64,000 nt of DNA from Mediterraneibacter gnavus ATCC 29149 (GTDB lineage: Bacteria > Bacillota > Clostridia > Lachnospirales > Lachnospiraceae): contig NZ_CP043051.1 in the NCBI RefSeq assembly GCF_008121495.1, positions 2,995,001 through 3,059,000 on the forward strand, written 5' to 3'. Of the stretch, positions 7,990 through 15,343 are shown one piece after another (the first letter of the stretch is position 1; every line of letters begins with the position of its first letter). The position numbers and the translations under genes were made by a program. The notes below the pieces were generated by a model. That model did not search any database. It had not been told where the DNA came from and was given only the letters and a program-made list of their open reading frames with translations.

Positions 7990-8130
7990 GATGTATACAA
8001 TCCTTTACTTTATTACTATATAGGTATTATATCATATATTGGCAGTTATTTAAAGGTGCAACAATAAAACGTATTACTTCCTATTATATGCGTTTTAAAA
8101 GTAAAGTATAGCCATAATACCTATAAATAC

Positions 8131-8316
8131 CTATATCCCTTTACTGTCCAGATCTGCCTTTATAAGCTCTTTTAAATAACTGTTTGCACTCTGTCCGGTA
8201 TGTGCCAGATACTCTTTTAACTTTTGTCCATACTCGATATCCGTAGGGTAGTATTTTACTAAAAAATTTATTGTTTTCTCTCTGTATTTTTTTTGAGCTT
8301 CTGCATTATATGCCAT
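8131..8316 (-). CDS. Ribbon-helix-helix (Arc-like) DNA-binding protein
   Basis: 61 residues. N-terminal helix with basic residues (AEAQKKYREKT), strand INFLVKYYP and two helices (YGQKLKEYLAHTG, SANSYLKELIKADL) fit a small Arc/MetJ-type dimeric repressor common on plasmids and phages. Its upstream region carries three copies of a 14-bp near-palindrome (8348-8438), a likely operator set for autoregulation. Confidence 0.7.
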   Translation of the reverse strand: MAYNAEAQKKYREKTINFLVKYYPTDIEYGQKLKEYLAHTGQSANSYLKELIKADLDSKGI

Positions 8317-8347
8317 AAAACACCAACTTTCTTGTTTATTTTATATA

Positions 8348-8438
8348 ATAGATTAACCTATAAAACAATATCAAATTGTGGTACATTACTAAATATAAAA
8401 AATATAGATTAATCTACTTGAAATATAGCTTAACCTAT
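8348..8438. promoter_or_regulatory. Three-copy 14-bp operator-like palindrome
   Basis: ATAGATTAACCTAT (8348-8361), ATAGATTAATCTAC (8404-8417) and ATAGCTTAACCTAT (8425-8438). The last two start 21 bp apart, about two helical turns. They lie directly upstream of the ribbon-helix-helix gene. Confidence 0.7.
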
Positions 8439-8697
8439 GATACCATAAGTACATCAAAACAAAGCAACGCAATCACGGCAGAGTCAATAAGTCCATGATG
8501 CACACCGTAAAGCAGAGTCAATAAGTCTACACGGGTTACTAAGTTTTTGTTATAGGGTGTACAGATTTACTGCACGATACATAATAATTTAAGCATCTAA
8601 AGTGTAGCATATCTGAAAAGCAAAGTCAATTCTGGCTGAGCGATACCCAACTACAAAAGGAATTTGCACTTTGAAAAGTGAATAGTGAAATGTTAGA
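8439..8697. other. Non-coding spacer with a 16-bp direct repeat
   Basis: GCAGAGTCAATAAGTC occurs at 8478-8493 and 8512-8527, with a degenerate form near 8620 (GCAAAGTCAAT). The left arm of a long inverted repeat starts at 8655. No gene seen. Confidence 0.6.
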
Positions 8698-9252
8698 TCA
8701 TATAATAACAATGTCTGAGATTTTCTTTTCGATGTTATTACGTTTTGATTTTATAATGTTGTCACGAGATTTTTCAGTGTGTAAACTAAAATAATGTTCT
8801 CGGCTTTTATATATGTTTATTGTTATATTTGTTTTATTTTTTACTTTTAAGTAGTCGCAATAGCGATATATAGCAATTTCACCGGATTTTATTTCTTCAA
8901 CATAAAAATCGCCGTTTTCTAATTTTTTAGGTTTGCCTGAAATTGACGATTCACCACAGACAAAAAAGAAATATATATTTTCACAAATATCATGATATTT
9001 TTTTATCATTTCTCTGTCTTTGTCTGTGATTGGGAAAGTCCAACTTTTATAAATGGTTTTCCTATTTTGACAGTTTTTCGTGTATTTCATTATAATATAA
9101 AAGTCTTCGCTTGTATTAGTTGTCATTTTGATAACCTGAATTTCATCGGTACTTTCTATTATAGAAGGTGTTGTATCAGAATTATGTTTAAAAAAAGAAA
9201 ACATACAAGCGCCGAAATAAAAATCTTGTGTCTGTATTCTATAATTGCCCAT
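8698..9252 (-). CDS. Unrecognised protein, 184 residues
   Basis: I choose ATG 9252, which has AAAGGAT 9 bases upstream; a longer frame reaches 9327 without a good binding site. Soluble, with a beta-rich look and alternating polar and hydrophobic residues (RIQTQDFYFGACMFSFF at the start, lysine-rich end). No domain recognised. It lies inside the inverted-repeat unit, divergent from a small HTH gene, which suggests a repressor-controlled cargo gene. Confidence 0.65.
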   Translation of the reverse strand: MGNYRIQTQDFYFGACMFSFFKHNSDTTPSIIESTDEIQVIKMTTNTSEDFYIIMKYTKNCQNRKTIYKSWTFPITDKDREMIKKYHDICENIYFFFVCGESSISGKPKKLENGDFYVEEIKSGEIAIYRYCDYLKVKNKTNITINIYKSREHYFSLHTEKSRDNIIKSKRNNIEKKISDIVII

Positions 9253-9365
9253 GATATAAAATCCTTTTTCTTTTATGGTAACATAAATTGACAAAATATA
9301 CCATTCAGAACATTTGTTTTTTATCATAGTATATTGTATAATATAGCCTAACAGGAGGTGATATA

Positions 9366-9578
9366 GTGGATATAAATAATAATGCTGAGTTATCCAATAA
9401 AATCAATAATTTAATTAAAGAGTCAGGCATAAAAAAAATAGTGCTTGCTGAAAAAATGGGTATTGTAAATCAAAATTTGAATCGAAAAATAAATAAAAAA
9501 AATTTATCTTTAGACGAAACAAACGACATCATAAACCCATTAGGATATAAAGCAAAAATAATAATCGAAAAAGATTAA
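9366..9578 (+). CDS. Small HTH regulator, phage-repressor-like
   Basis: 70 residues from GTG 9366, with AGGAGGTGATATA upstream. The HTH is AEKMGIVNQNLNRKINKKNL, followed by SLDETNDIINPLGYKAKI, the usual tail of short phage-encoded XRE-type proteins that bind through a helix-turn-helix. It is divergent from the 184-residue gene, so it probably controls one or both directions. Confidence 0.8.
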   Translation: MDINNNAELSNKINNLIKESGIKKIVLAEKMGIVNQNLNRKINKKNLSLDETNDIINPLGYKAKIIIEKD

Positions 9579-9597
9579 TAAAATAATCAAAAAACGA

Positions 9598-9626
9598 TTG
9601 ACAAACATAAAAACATATGATATTAT
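9598..9626 (+). promoter_or_regulatory. Strong sigma-A-type promoter
   Basis: TTGACA (9598-9603), 17 bases, TATTAT (9621-9626). Near-consensus and the best promoter in this part of the element. It starts a transcript whose first ~600 bases contain no gene. Confidence 0.8.
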
Positions 9627-9632
9627 ATAATC

Positions 9633-10232
9633 ACAAAAGGAAAACAAAAGAGCAGTTGTCACAAGGCTACCAACCAAAACAACTGCTCAACAAAACACAC
9701 TTCTTGCAAAGTGATTATATATATTCTAACATTTTAGTATTCACTTTTCAAGTCGTGTTTCACAAATTCTTGTGAAAAATTCCTTTTAAAAATTATTTTA
9801 TAAGATTGAAAGCAAGACTCCTGAGAGTAATTCGGGTAACTGTTTTCTGAAATATTCTGCAATAGATATTTTCGGAACAGCGAGGACATGAGCTAAGAGG
9901 GTAGGGAGTAACTACGAGTAAAGAATATAGGTTAAACAAAAGTATTTTAGATATGATTAGTTTCAAGGTTGCCTGCCAGAAAGAGGTGGCTGGGGTAGTT
10001 GATAAGGGTATATATTGTAGATACAGACAGGAATAAAATTTATTATTGTTTGATTGTGCAGTTTATATACTCCCCGCTGAGAGAATCCAGCAAAGGAACA
10101 GCGTACTGCGGAACGGCTTAAACATCACATAATGGAAAGAAAGTGATACATCCGCAGAAAGTCATAATGACTTTAGAAATAAACAAATTAAAAAATAATT
10201 TTTCACTTCCAAAAGAAAGGAGGTGAAAACGT
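9633..10232 (+). ncRNA. Candidate long structured non-coding RNA or leader
   Basis: About 600 bases without a plausible ORF follow a near-consensus promoter. I see perfect hairpins at 9650-9688 (GAGCAGTTGT with ACAACTGCTC) and 9758-9777 (TTTCACAA with TTGTGAAA), then GC-richer islands such as CCTGAG-AGTAA-TTCGGG (about 9820), a long stem around 9840-9880 and GCCTGCCAGAAAGAGGTGGC (about 9970). The segment ends at a 37-codon ORF. Size and phage-like setting recall large structured RNAs such as GOLLD or ROOL, but I cannot test that; it could also be a regulatory leader. Confidence 0.55.
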
Positions 10233-10346
10233 ATGTACTATATAACATACGACAATGAAACAGTCGTGTACAATTCTGATAATAAGCAACTTGTAAAGTG
10301 TCCAACGGAACAAGAAGCGAAAGAATATATACACGACAACTTATAA
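10233..10346 (+). CDS. 37-residue protein within the structured-RNA region
   Basis: ATG 10233 has a very strong site (AAAGGAGGTGAAAA). The product starts MYYITYDNETVVYNS and looks like a real beta-type peptide (SDNKQLVKCPTEQEAKEYIH). It is followed after 20 bases by a terminator. Function unknown. Its strong binding site makes it a better candidate than most tiny ORFs. Confidence 0.65.
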   Translation: MYYITYDNETVVYNSDNKQLVKCPTEQEAKEYIHDNL

Positions 10347-10366
10347 ATTATTGTAACTTGTAAATC

Positions 10367-10394
10367 AGAACTTGTCAAGTAGGCAAGTTCTTTT
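10367..10394 (+). terminator. Rho-independent terminator
   Basis: AGAACTTG (10367-10374) and CAAGTTCT (10384-10391), then TTT. It ends the transcript that begins near 9633. Confidence 0.75.
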
Positions 10395-10655
10395 CAATTA
10401 TAGGACGGAATAACAAAAAACAAAACCTTGTATAGGCACGACAAGAATAAGTCCTATCAAGTGCAATACTTCCGCATTAAGATTTTCCAGGAAGAAAAAA
10501 CAATGTGAAAGACGTGTGACGGTGGCAAGGAGTACACACAAAAATAACTAGGAATTGCAAAAGCATCGGAACGGCTAACACTTCCGAAAGGCTCAAGATC
10601 AGCAATGCCTCATAGTTGTGCTGACATTAAGGAGCTTGTATATCTCCTTTTTAAA
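10395..10655 (+). ncRNA. Second candidate structured RNA
   Basis: About 260 bases with no ORF. ATAGGAC near 10400 pairs with GTCCTAT near 10455 to close a domain holding CTTGT..ACAAG; further on CTTCC..GGAAG, TCGGAA..TTCCGA and TCAGCA..TGCTGA form successive stems. The segment ends in a terminator hairpin (AAGGAG..CTCCTT plus T-run). No promoter is obvious immediately upstream, so it may be processed from read-through. Confidence 0.5.
10629..10652 (+). terminator. Terminator of the second structured RNA
   Basis: AAGGAG (10629-10634), loop of nine, CTCCTT (10644-10649), T-run. Confidence 0.7.
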
Positions 10656-10953
10656 ACAGATTATACAAAAACATTATTGTAGAAATCAAAAAACCTTTTG
10701 ACCTCTAGTTTGAATTAAAGTTCTAATAATGCAAAGACTGGTCATAACTAGAAAGATTACCAACAGGTAGATGTAAGACAAAAGAAATGTATTTGAATAA
10801 AAATGAGAACATAAGTGAAAAGTTAGTTTGAAATTATACAATTTACTTGTTATCGGTATACGGTCAGCCAGCCCGACATGAGTTCATGACTCTGACAAGT
10901 AATTTTATTGTAACAGAGAATAAACAATCAGATAAGAATGAGAGGTAATCAAA
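10656..10953. other. Non-coding stretch ending in a branched stem
   Basis: No gene. At about 10849-10907 TTACTTGT pairs with ACAAGTAA, enclosing GGTCAG and GAGTTCATGACTC; an ATTTTATT tail follows. The shape is slightly tRNA-like (8-bp closing stem, TTC-containing loop) but about 60 nt is too short for a tRNA. It may be a terminator or a control element for the operon that starts at 10954. Confidence 0.5.
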
Positions 10954-11067
10954 ATGAGAAGAAAGAAAAGAAATCTGAAAAACAGAATTAACGAGATCAC
11001 GACTCTGTTAATACCGGTTGTCTTTACAGTCGGAATGGTTGGTTACTGGTTAGCTTTTGGATATTAA
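10954..11067 (+). CDS. 37-residue single-pass membrane peptide
   Basis: ATG 10954 after GAGAGGT. Basic N-terminus (MRRKKRNLKNR) then one hydrophobic segment (TLLIPVVFTVGMVGYWLAF), so inside-negative topology with the N-terminus in the cytoplasm. Resembles small phage membrane peptides; no family assigned. First gene of the long plus-strand cluster. Confidence 0.6.
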   Translation: MRRKKRNLKNRINEITTLLIPVVFTVGMVGYWLAFGY

Positions 11068-11085
11068 GAAAGAGAGGTAGTAAAA

Positions 11086-11451
11086 ATGTATACTTTTAAA
11101 ACATTAAATGAAAACATTGCATTTTCTGCTATATATTGCGACTGTTGTAAACATAAATGGACAGCTATAAAATATATCAATAAAAATGGTAAATGGATTG
11201 AAACAGATTTTTATAAACGTTTTGACACACTGGATGAACTGAAAGAATTTGTTGAAAATTATAAAGAAGCTGAAAACAGATATTACTTTTCAGAAGATAA
11301 TCGAGAATCACTTCCAGACGCTATGGAAAAAACATTTTCAGAAAATCAGCTAAAAGAAGTTTATCGAGACATTATCGACAAAACAGAGTATCACGACTTC
11401 CAAGAATGGTTTTCGGATATGTTAAAAAGCGGATTGATCTTGTGTAGATAA
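11086..11451 (+). CDS. Hypothetical protein, 121 residues
   Basis: ATG 11086 after GAGAGGTAG. Contains CDCCKHKW (residues about 18-25), which may bind metal or be a redox pair, then an acidic helical C-terminal half. Soluble. No family recognised. Same strand and close spacing to its neighbours, so part of the same transcript. Confidence 0.7.
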   Translation: MYTFKTLNENIAFSAIYCDCCKHKWTAIKYINKNGKWIETDFYKRFDTLDELKEFVENYKEAENRYYFSEDNRESLPDAMEKTFSENQLKEVYRDIIDKTEYHDFQEWFSDMLKSGLILCR

Positions 11452-11466
11452 TGGAGGAAACAAACC

Positions 11467-11640
11467 ATGACAAAACAGTTTTTAAAACGAGTAGTAAATG
11501 AATCAATCGTAGACACAAAGACAAACAGATACATATACAATACAGGAAATGGAAACATTGAGCGTTTACCACTGGAAAAGCTAAATACAACATATGCTTT
11601 AACAGATTGGGAAGTAGTCGGAAACGTAAGGGATTTATAG
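11467..11640 (+). CDS. Hypothetical protein, 57 residues
   Basis: ATG 11467 after GGAGGAAA. Begins MTKQFLKRVVNESIVDTKTN; basic, soluble. It starts 15 bases after the preceding stop. No family recognised. Confidence 0.65.
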   Translation: MTKQFLKRVVNESIVDTKTNRYIYNTGNGNIERLPLEKLNTTYALTDWEVVGNVRDL

Positions 11641-11652
11641 AAAGAGGTTTGA

Positions 11653-12030
11653 ATGATGAAGCGGAAAAAATTATATATCGGTGCTGTTGCAATTATTTCT
11701 TTTACCACATTTATAATAGGAAGAAACTCGGTTGAAAACACACCGAAACAAGCTCAGGAAACAGTCGCAGAAATGCCGGAAACATATATTGACACAGAAG
11801 AAATCGAAAGCGTTACTATTGGAACAGAGGGGTTTGAGTTAAATTTTTCGGACGGAACTGGCTATTATATCGAAACAGACGTTACACCGGATAGCGGATA
11901 TATCAATGTAAATGATATAAAAGGTTGGGAAACCTGGAAAGATGATGAAAAAGTATATCTATCTGTAGGTGATTGGATAATCAGCAAAGAGCCATATACA
12001 ACAAATACGAAAGCGGAAAGAATGGAATAG
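11653..12030 (+). CDS. Membrane-anchored or exported hypothetical protein, 125 residues
   Basis: Double ATG at 11653/11656 after AAAGAGG. Signal-anchor MKRKKLYIGAVAIISFTTFI, then a Pro/Glu-rich linker and a small beta domain (VTIGTEGFELNFSDGTGYYI). No lipobox, so probably a single-pass protein with an outside C-terminal domain. No family recognised. Confidence 0.7.
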   Translation: MMKRKKLYIGAVAIISFTTFIIGRNSVENTPKQAQETVAEMPETYIDTEEIESVTIGTEGFELNFSDGTGYYIETDVTPDSGYINVNDIKGWETWKDDEKVYLSVGDWIISKEPYTTNTKAERME

Positions 12031-12041
12031 GAAGAGACATG

Positions 12042-12203
12042 ATGGAAAATTTTTATAACAAACATCAGATACAGTTAATTAATATCACACAGAGGAAACG
12101 CCAGATTGAGCTGATCTCGGTTGAAAGAAGTGGAACGAAGCAAAAGGAAAGGGGTCATGATTATGATAACAGTAGGAAAATCTTTAGCAGATTATACGTT
12201 TGA
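12042..12203 (+). CDS. Small charged ORF overlapping the next gene
   Basis: ATG 12042 (or 12039) after AGGAAGAG. The first ~30 residues (MENFYNKHQIQLINITQRKR) look like a genuine helical peptide; the rest runs 46 bases into the next gene in another frame and looks less natural. Could be real or chance. Confidence 0.4.
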   Translation: MENFYNKHQIQLINITQRKRQIELISVERSGTKQKERGHDYDNSRKIFSRLYV

Positions 12204-12381
12204 GGAATTGGAAGCCTTGGATAAGAATATACTAACGAATGAAGAGTGTGAGCAGATTCGTGAGAATCCTCTCGTAACACTGGATATTTTGGGAAGCAGT
12301 TCATACAGACGCGGTAGAACATGGATAGATGTTCATATCGAAAATGAAGAACGACAATGCAACATAGATGTATACGTATAG
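12157..12381 (+). CDS. Hypothetical protein, 74 residues
   Basis: ATG 12157 after AAGGAAAGGGG; in-frame upstream codons lack a site. Starts MIMITVGKSLADYTFEELEA and is acidic and soluble. Followed directly by a terminator. No family recognised. Confidence 0.65.
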   Translation: MIMITVGKSLADYTFEELEALDKNILTNEECEQIRENPLVTLDILGSSSYRRGRTWIDVHIENEERQCNIDVYV

Positions 12382-12413
12382 AAAGCACTTGTAATTATAC
12401 AGGTGCTTTTTAT
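12382..12413 (+). terminator. Rho-independent terminator
   Basis: AAAGCACTTGT (12382-12392) pairs with ACAGGTGCTTT (12399-12409, one G-U pair), then T-rich. Separates the first small-gene block from the ParB-like gene. Confidence 0.8.
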
Positions 12414-12449
12414 TATAGAAAACTTTACATATTAAAGGAGATTAGAAAA

Positions 12450-13394
12450 ATGAGTAGAAACGGAAAACTTGAACCTATGGAAGTGGAAACAATGATGAAT
12501 GAAGCAAGAATGCTAAACAATATCATTGAAGTTGGAGAAAGAATGATCGTATCTGACAAGATGGAAGAAGCAAGATCGAAACATGATGGAAGAGAAAAGG
12601 CAATTATCAGCATTAATCCATTGCTTATTCATGTTCCAGATTGGCAAAGAGAATTAAGGGTATCTATTGCAAAGAAAATCGGATCTGAATTTAGCTCTTA
12701 TAAGTGGGATTTGCCTAAGATTATGTGCAAGAATGATAAATTTTATGTTGTTGACGGTATGCACAGAATCATTGGCGCTTATTTTGGAAACATGAAATTG
12801 ATTCAGGTTGAAGTATTGATCGGAATTACAGAAGCAGAAGCGGTTGACTTATTCTTGTCACAGCAAGACGATCGAAAAACCATGACTCCTGTCGATATCT
12901 ACAGTGCGGCGCTTGTAGCTAAAAAAGAAGAATATGTTACATTAAAATCTATCTGTGACAGAAACCACATTGCTGTTAAGGGAGACAGGAACCCAGTAAA
13001 AAATCCTATTGGTATTTTAACTTCTGTCTCTGACGGTGCAAAGATGTCGAGAGTTTGTCCGGATTTATTAGACAGAATTTTACAACTTATCGTAAAACTA
13101 CAATGGAACGGTGGGAAAAGTTATAGAGAAGGAAAGGCATTTAGCGCGAAAGTATTAAGAGTATTTAGAAAATTATATTCTTATTATGCAGGAAGAGAGA
13201 CAGACATGGAAAGGGTTCTGTTGAATAACTGTAAAGGAAGTAAATATTTTAATGATAATTTATCAGAGAAGTGGCAAGATTCATTATTTGATTTCCTTTC
13301 CGGTGTGATCGAAAGGAATATTGATATTCCGGGAATTGAGTCTAAGACAACACGAAAAAGAACATCAAGAAAAGCAGTAGCAAAGACTGCATAA
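12450..13394 (+). CDS. ParB/sulfiredoxin-like nuclease-fold protein
   Basis: ATG 12450 with AAAGGAG 9 bases upstream; 314 residues. The ParB-N core runs over about residues 45-150: a start strand (ISINPLLIHVP), WQRELR, then FYVVDGMHRIIGAYF, the DGxHR signature of this fold, and a helical C-terminal half with LFLSQQDDRKTMTPVDIY. Members bind CTP/ATP or act as nucleases or partition proteins; no ParA partner is visible, so partitioning is not supported. A DNA-handling regulator or nuclease is as likely. A basic tail (TTRKRTSRKA) ends the protein. Confidence 0.75.
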   Translation: MSRNGKLEPMEVETMMNEARMLNNIIEVGERMIVSDKMEEARSKHDGREKAIISINPLLIHVPDWQRELRVSIAKKIGSEFSSYKWDLPKIMCKNDKFYVVDGMHRIIGAYFGNMKLIQVEVLIGITEAEAVDLFLSQQDDRKTMTPVDIYSAALVAKKEEYVTLKSICDRNHIAVKGDRNPVKNPIGILTSVSDGAKMSRVCPDLLDRILQLIVKLQWNGGKSYREGKAFSAKVLRVFRKLYSYYAGRETDMERVLLNNCKGSKYFNDNLSEKWQDSLFDFLSGVIERNIDIPGIESKTTRKRTSRKAVAKTA

Positions 13395-13499
13395 GAAAAA
13401 CTTACATATTACGTTCTGTGAGTGTCACAGCTTGCAGAATGATTTCAGGGAAATAAAAAATACAACAAATAAACACAACAACAAAAGGAGAATAATACA

Positions 13500-13640
13500 A
13501 TGGAGATTTTGAGCGAATTTACAATTTGCGGAAAGAAGTATTGCACTGTAAGAACAAAAGGCAGTGTATCAGTGGTGGAAAAATGGGAGTATAACAACGT
13601 AGTGAACAAGTATATGAGGAATGGAGGAAATAAGAAATGA
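13500..13640 (+). CDS. Hypothetical protein, 46 residues
   Basis: ATG 13500 after AAAGGAG. Starts MEILSEFTICGKKYCTVRT with two Cys that could pair. Its stop overlaps the start of the next gene (ATGA), so they are translationally coupled. Confidence 0.65.
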   Translation: MEILSEFTICGKKYCTVRTKGSVSVVEKWEYNNVVNKYMRNGGNKK

Positions 13641-13885
13641 ATGTGATTGAAACAGTTATGACGGAAAAAGAATGGAAGAAACATAATAAAGAATGGTTAG
13701 AAGGATATGTTATAGCTGCTACGAGCCAGAAGTTTAAACGGTGGAAGCGCAGACTGAACTTTCAAAAGTTCTCTGGATTGATTTTGCTTCTTATCGCGTT
13801 GTTTATGACAGAAACGGATGCAAAAGTATATATTACTGTATTAGGTGTGGCGCTGACCGTGTACTGGAAACCATTTTGTAAGTAA
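13637..13885 (+). CDS. Small membrane protein, 82 residues
   Basis: ATG 13637 overlaps the previous stop. Basic amphipathic N-terminal half (FKRWKRRLNFQKF) followed by a hydrophobic hairpin (SGLILLLIALFMTE and VYITVLGVALTVYW), so probably two membrane segments. No family recognised. Confidence 0.65.
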   Translation: MNVIETVMTEKEWKKHNKEWLEGYVIAATSQKFKRWKRRLNFQKFSGLILLLIALFMTETDAKVYITVLGVALTVYWKPFCK

Positions 13886-13917
13886 GAATTATTAGAAAGA
13901 AAGTAGAGGAAAATATT

Positions 13918-14571
13918 ATGAATATCGAAGTAAATAAGACAAATGTAAAAGTAGAAGGAAATAACCTGGTGATCGAATTAACAGAAGAACTAAGGAAGTC
14001 TTTAGGAATGAGGCAAGAGAAACAGTTATATGAATGCAAGGTTGGAAACGTGATTGTAGACGACATTGGAAATGAATGGTATGTGGTGGAACAGGATATT
14101 GAGAACAATAGAACCAAAGTTTGGAAAAAAGAGCTTATTGACGGAACTTATAAATTTGACAATGGGTCAAATGACTTTAGAACTTCTGAAATCAAGAATG
14201 TACTGAATGATGAAAATGGGAAAATTCTGTCTGATATCTACAAAGGATTTGGAAAAGAAAATGTATTATTAGATACAGTTGATTTACTTTCTATGGATGG
14301 GTTGGACACTTACGGAACATGTAATTGTAAAGTACATTTAGGAACTTTTGATGATTACAGAAAAGCCAGAAAGAATGGTATGTTTAGGACAGAAAATGAA
14401 AAACCGTTTTGGTTAGATACACCAGACAGTACAAATGAAGGATGCTCGGCTTCCTGTGTTCAGGTTGTTCACGGTGGTGGTGACGTGGGCTGCGGCGGTT
14501 GCTTTTGGGGCGTTTGTGGGGTTCGTCCGTTTTGCTCTTTAGACTCTTCAATCTGTGTATCAGTTGAATAA
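13918..14571 (+). CDS. DUF6273-like protein with Cys/Gly-rich C-terminus
   Basis: ATG 13918 after AAAGTAGAGGAAA; 217 residues. The middle (NDFRTSEIKNVLN, residues about 84-96) and end (FWLDTP then GVRPFCSLDSS) match the plan of DUF6273 domains, which share a C-type-lectin/FGE-like fold. The last 40 residues are unusual for the Gly and Cys content (VVHGGGDVGCGGCFWG). In other elements such tails are targets of diversity-generating retroelements, but no reverse transcriptase or template repeat is in this window. Role unknown, possibly ligand binding. Confidence 0.6.
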   Translation: MNIEVNKTNVKVEGNNLVIELTEELRKSLGMRQEKQLYECKVGNVIVDDIGNEWYVVEQDIENNRTKVWKKELIDGTYKFDNGSNDFRTSEIKNVLNDENGKILSDIYKGFGKENVLLDTVDLLSMDGLDTYGTCNCKVHLGTFDDYRKARKNGMFRTENEKPFWLDTPDSTNEGCSASCVQVVHGGGDVGCGGCFWGVCGVRPFCSLDSSICVSVE

Positions 14572-14592
14572 CGTAGAACTTTGGAACAGTCA

Positions 14593-14613
14593 GGAACAGC
14601 TTTTTGCTGTTCC
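14593..14613 (+). terminator. Hairpin between genes
   Basis: GGAACAGC, TTTTT, GCTGTTCC: perfect 8-bp stem. The T-run is in the loop rather than after the stem, so it may be a weak terminator or a processing site. Confidence 0.45.
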
Positions 14614-14655
14614 GTATGTTATGGAAACAAATAATGATTTTATCGGGAGGAAATA

Positions 14656-15138
14656 ATGATGGAAAGATTTAAAAATTGGGAATGTAATTCCTATAGATTT
14701 AGTAATAAAAGAAAAGATTATGGATATCAGGATTTAAAAAAATATTTTTTCATTGATGGAAGTGAAGTTATTTATTGTAAGAAAGATTTTGGAGTATGCA
14801 AAGCTGGAAATTATTATCTTGTATCAGAAGGTTCTTTTTATGGATGTGGTTTTGTAGTAAATGATTGGACTCCTTTTGATAAGTGGCAAGGCAAAGAGTA
14901 CATGAAAGATGGTTTGGAATACAAAGAAGGAATGAAATTTATATGGCATCCTATGAATAGAGCAACGAAGCAGGTTGAAGTAGAACATCCTCATTGCGGG
15001 AAAATTGTTACTGTTATTGGGCTAGAAACAATGGATAGAGTAAAAGTGTCTGTTGATGATTTTCCAAACTGTAACGACAGAAAAAATGCTAATCAATTTG
15101 TGGCTGATAAAGATGAATTGATACCTATGAAAAGATAA
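14656..15138 (+). CDS. Hypothetical protein, 160 residues
   Basis: ATG ATG at 14656 after GGGAGGAAA. Rich in aromatic residues, Lys and Gly; the C-terminal part (GKIVTVIGLETMDRVKVSVDDFP) looks like a small SH3/KOW-type beta barrel. Soluble. No family recognised. Confidence 0.68.
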   Translation: MMERFKNWECNSYRFSNKRKDYGYQDLKKYFFIDGSEVIYCKKDFGVCKAGNYYLVSEGSFYGCGFVVNDWTPFDKWQGKEYMKDGLEYKEGMKFIWHPMNRATKQVEVEHPHCGKIVTVIGLETMDRVKVSVDDFPNCNDRKNANQFVADKDELIPMKR

Positions 15139-15158
15139 TTTCAAACGGAGAAAACTGT

Positions 15159-15332
15159 ATGAGAATTAAATTAGAAATGGGAGAATGGATTATTGATGAT
15201 GAATATTTTATCACAAACGGATTAAACGGATACGAAGTATATATTTGTGGAAGTGAAGATAGCGAAGCTAAAGAAGTATATGCAAGCGACTCTTTTGAAG
15301 AGTGTTTGACATGGATTTACAACAGTTTATAG
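15159..15332 (+). CDS. Hypothetical acidic protein, 57 residues
   Basis: ATG 15159 after ACGGAGAAA. Starts MRIKLEMGEWIIDDEYF; acidic. Its stop lies 11 bases before the next start, and the next gene's binding site overlaps it. Confidence 0.65.
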   Translation: MRIKLEMGEWIIDDEYFITNGLNGYEVYICGSEDSEAKEVYASDSFEECLTWIYNSL

Positions 15333-15343
15333 AGGAGAATCGC

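Larger units (their letters stand above)
8655..9787. repeat. 1.1-kb unit bounded by a long imperfect inverted repeat
   Basis: The left arm (8655-8697) and the reverse complement of 9725-9787 share AAAAGGAATTT, CAC, TTGAAAAGTGAATA and AAATGTTAGA in order; the right arm carries an extra 20 bases that form a hairpin. The arms enclose one minus-strand gene, one plus-strand HTH gene and the start of a long RNA. It could be the ends of a small mobile unit or a regulatory pair of sites. Confidence 0.65.

Noticed and set aside
10849..10907. Possible tRNA gene
   Set aside because: Stem and TTC loop are suggestive, but the length is about 60 nt and no anticodon arm fits.
13918..14571. Active diversity-generating retroelement
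   Set aside because: No reverse transcriptase and no template repeat in the window.
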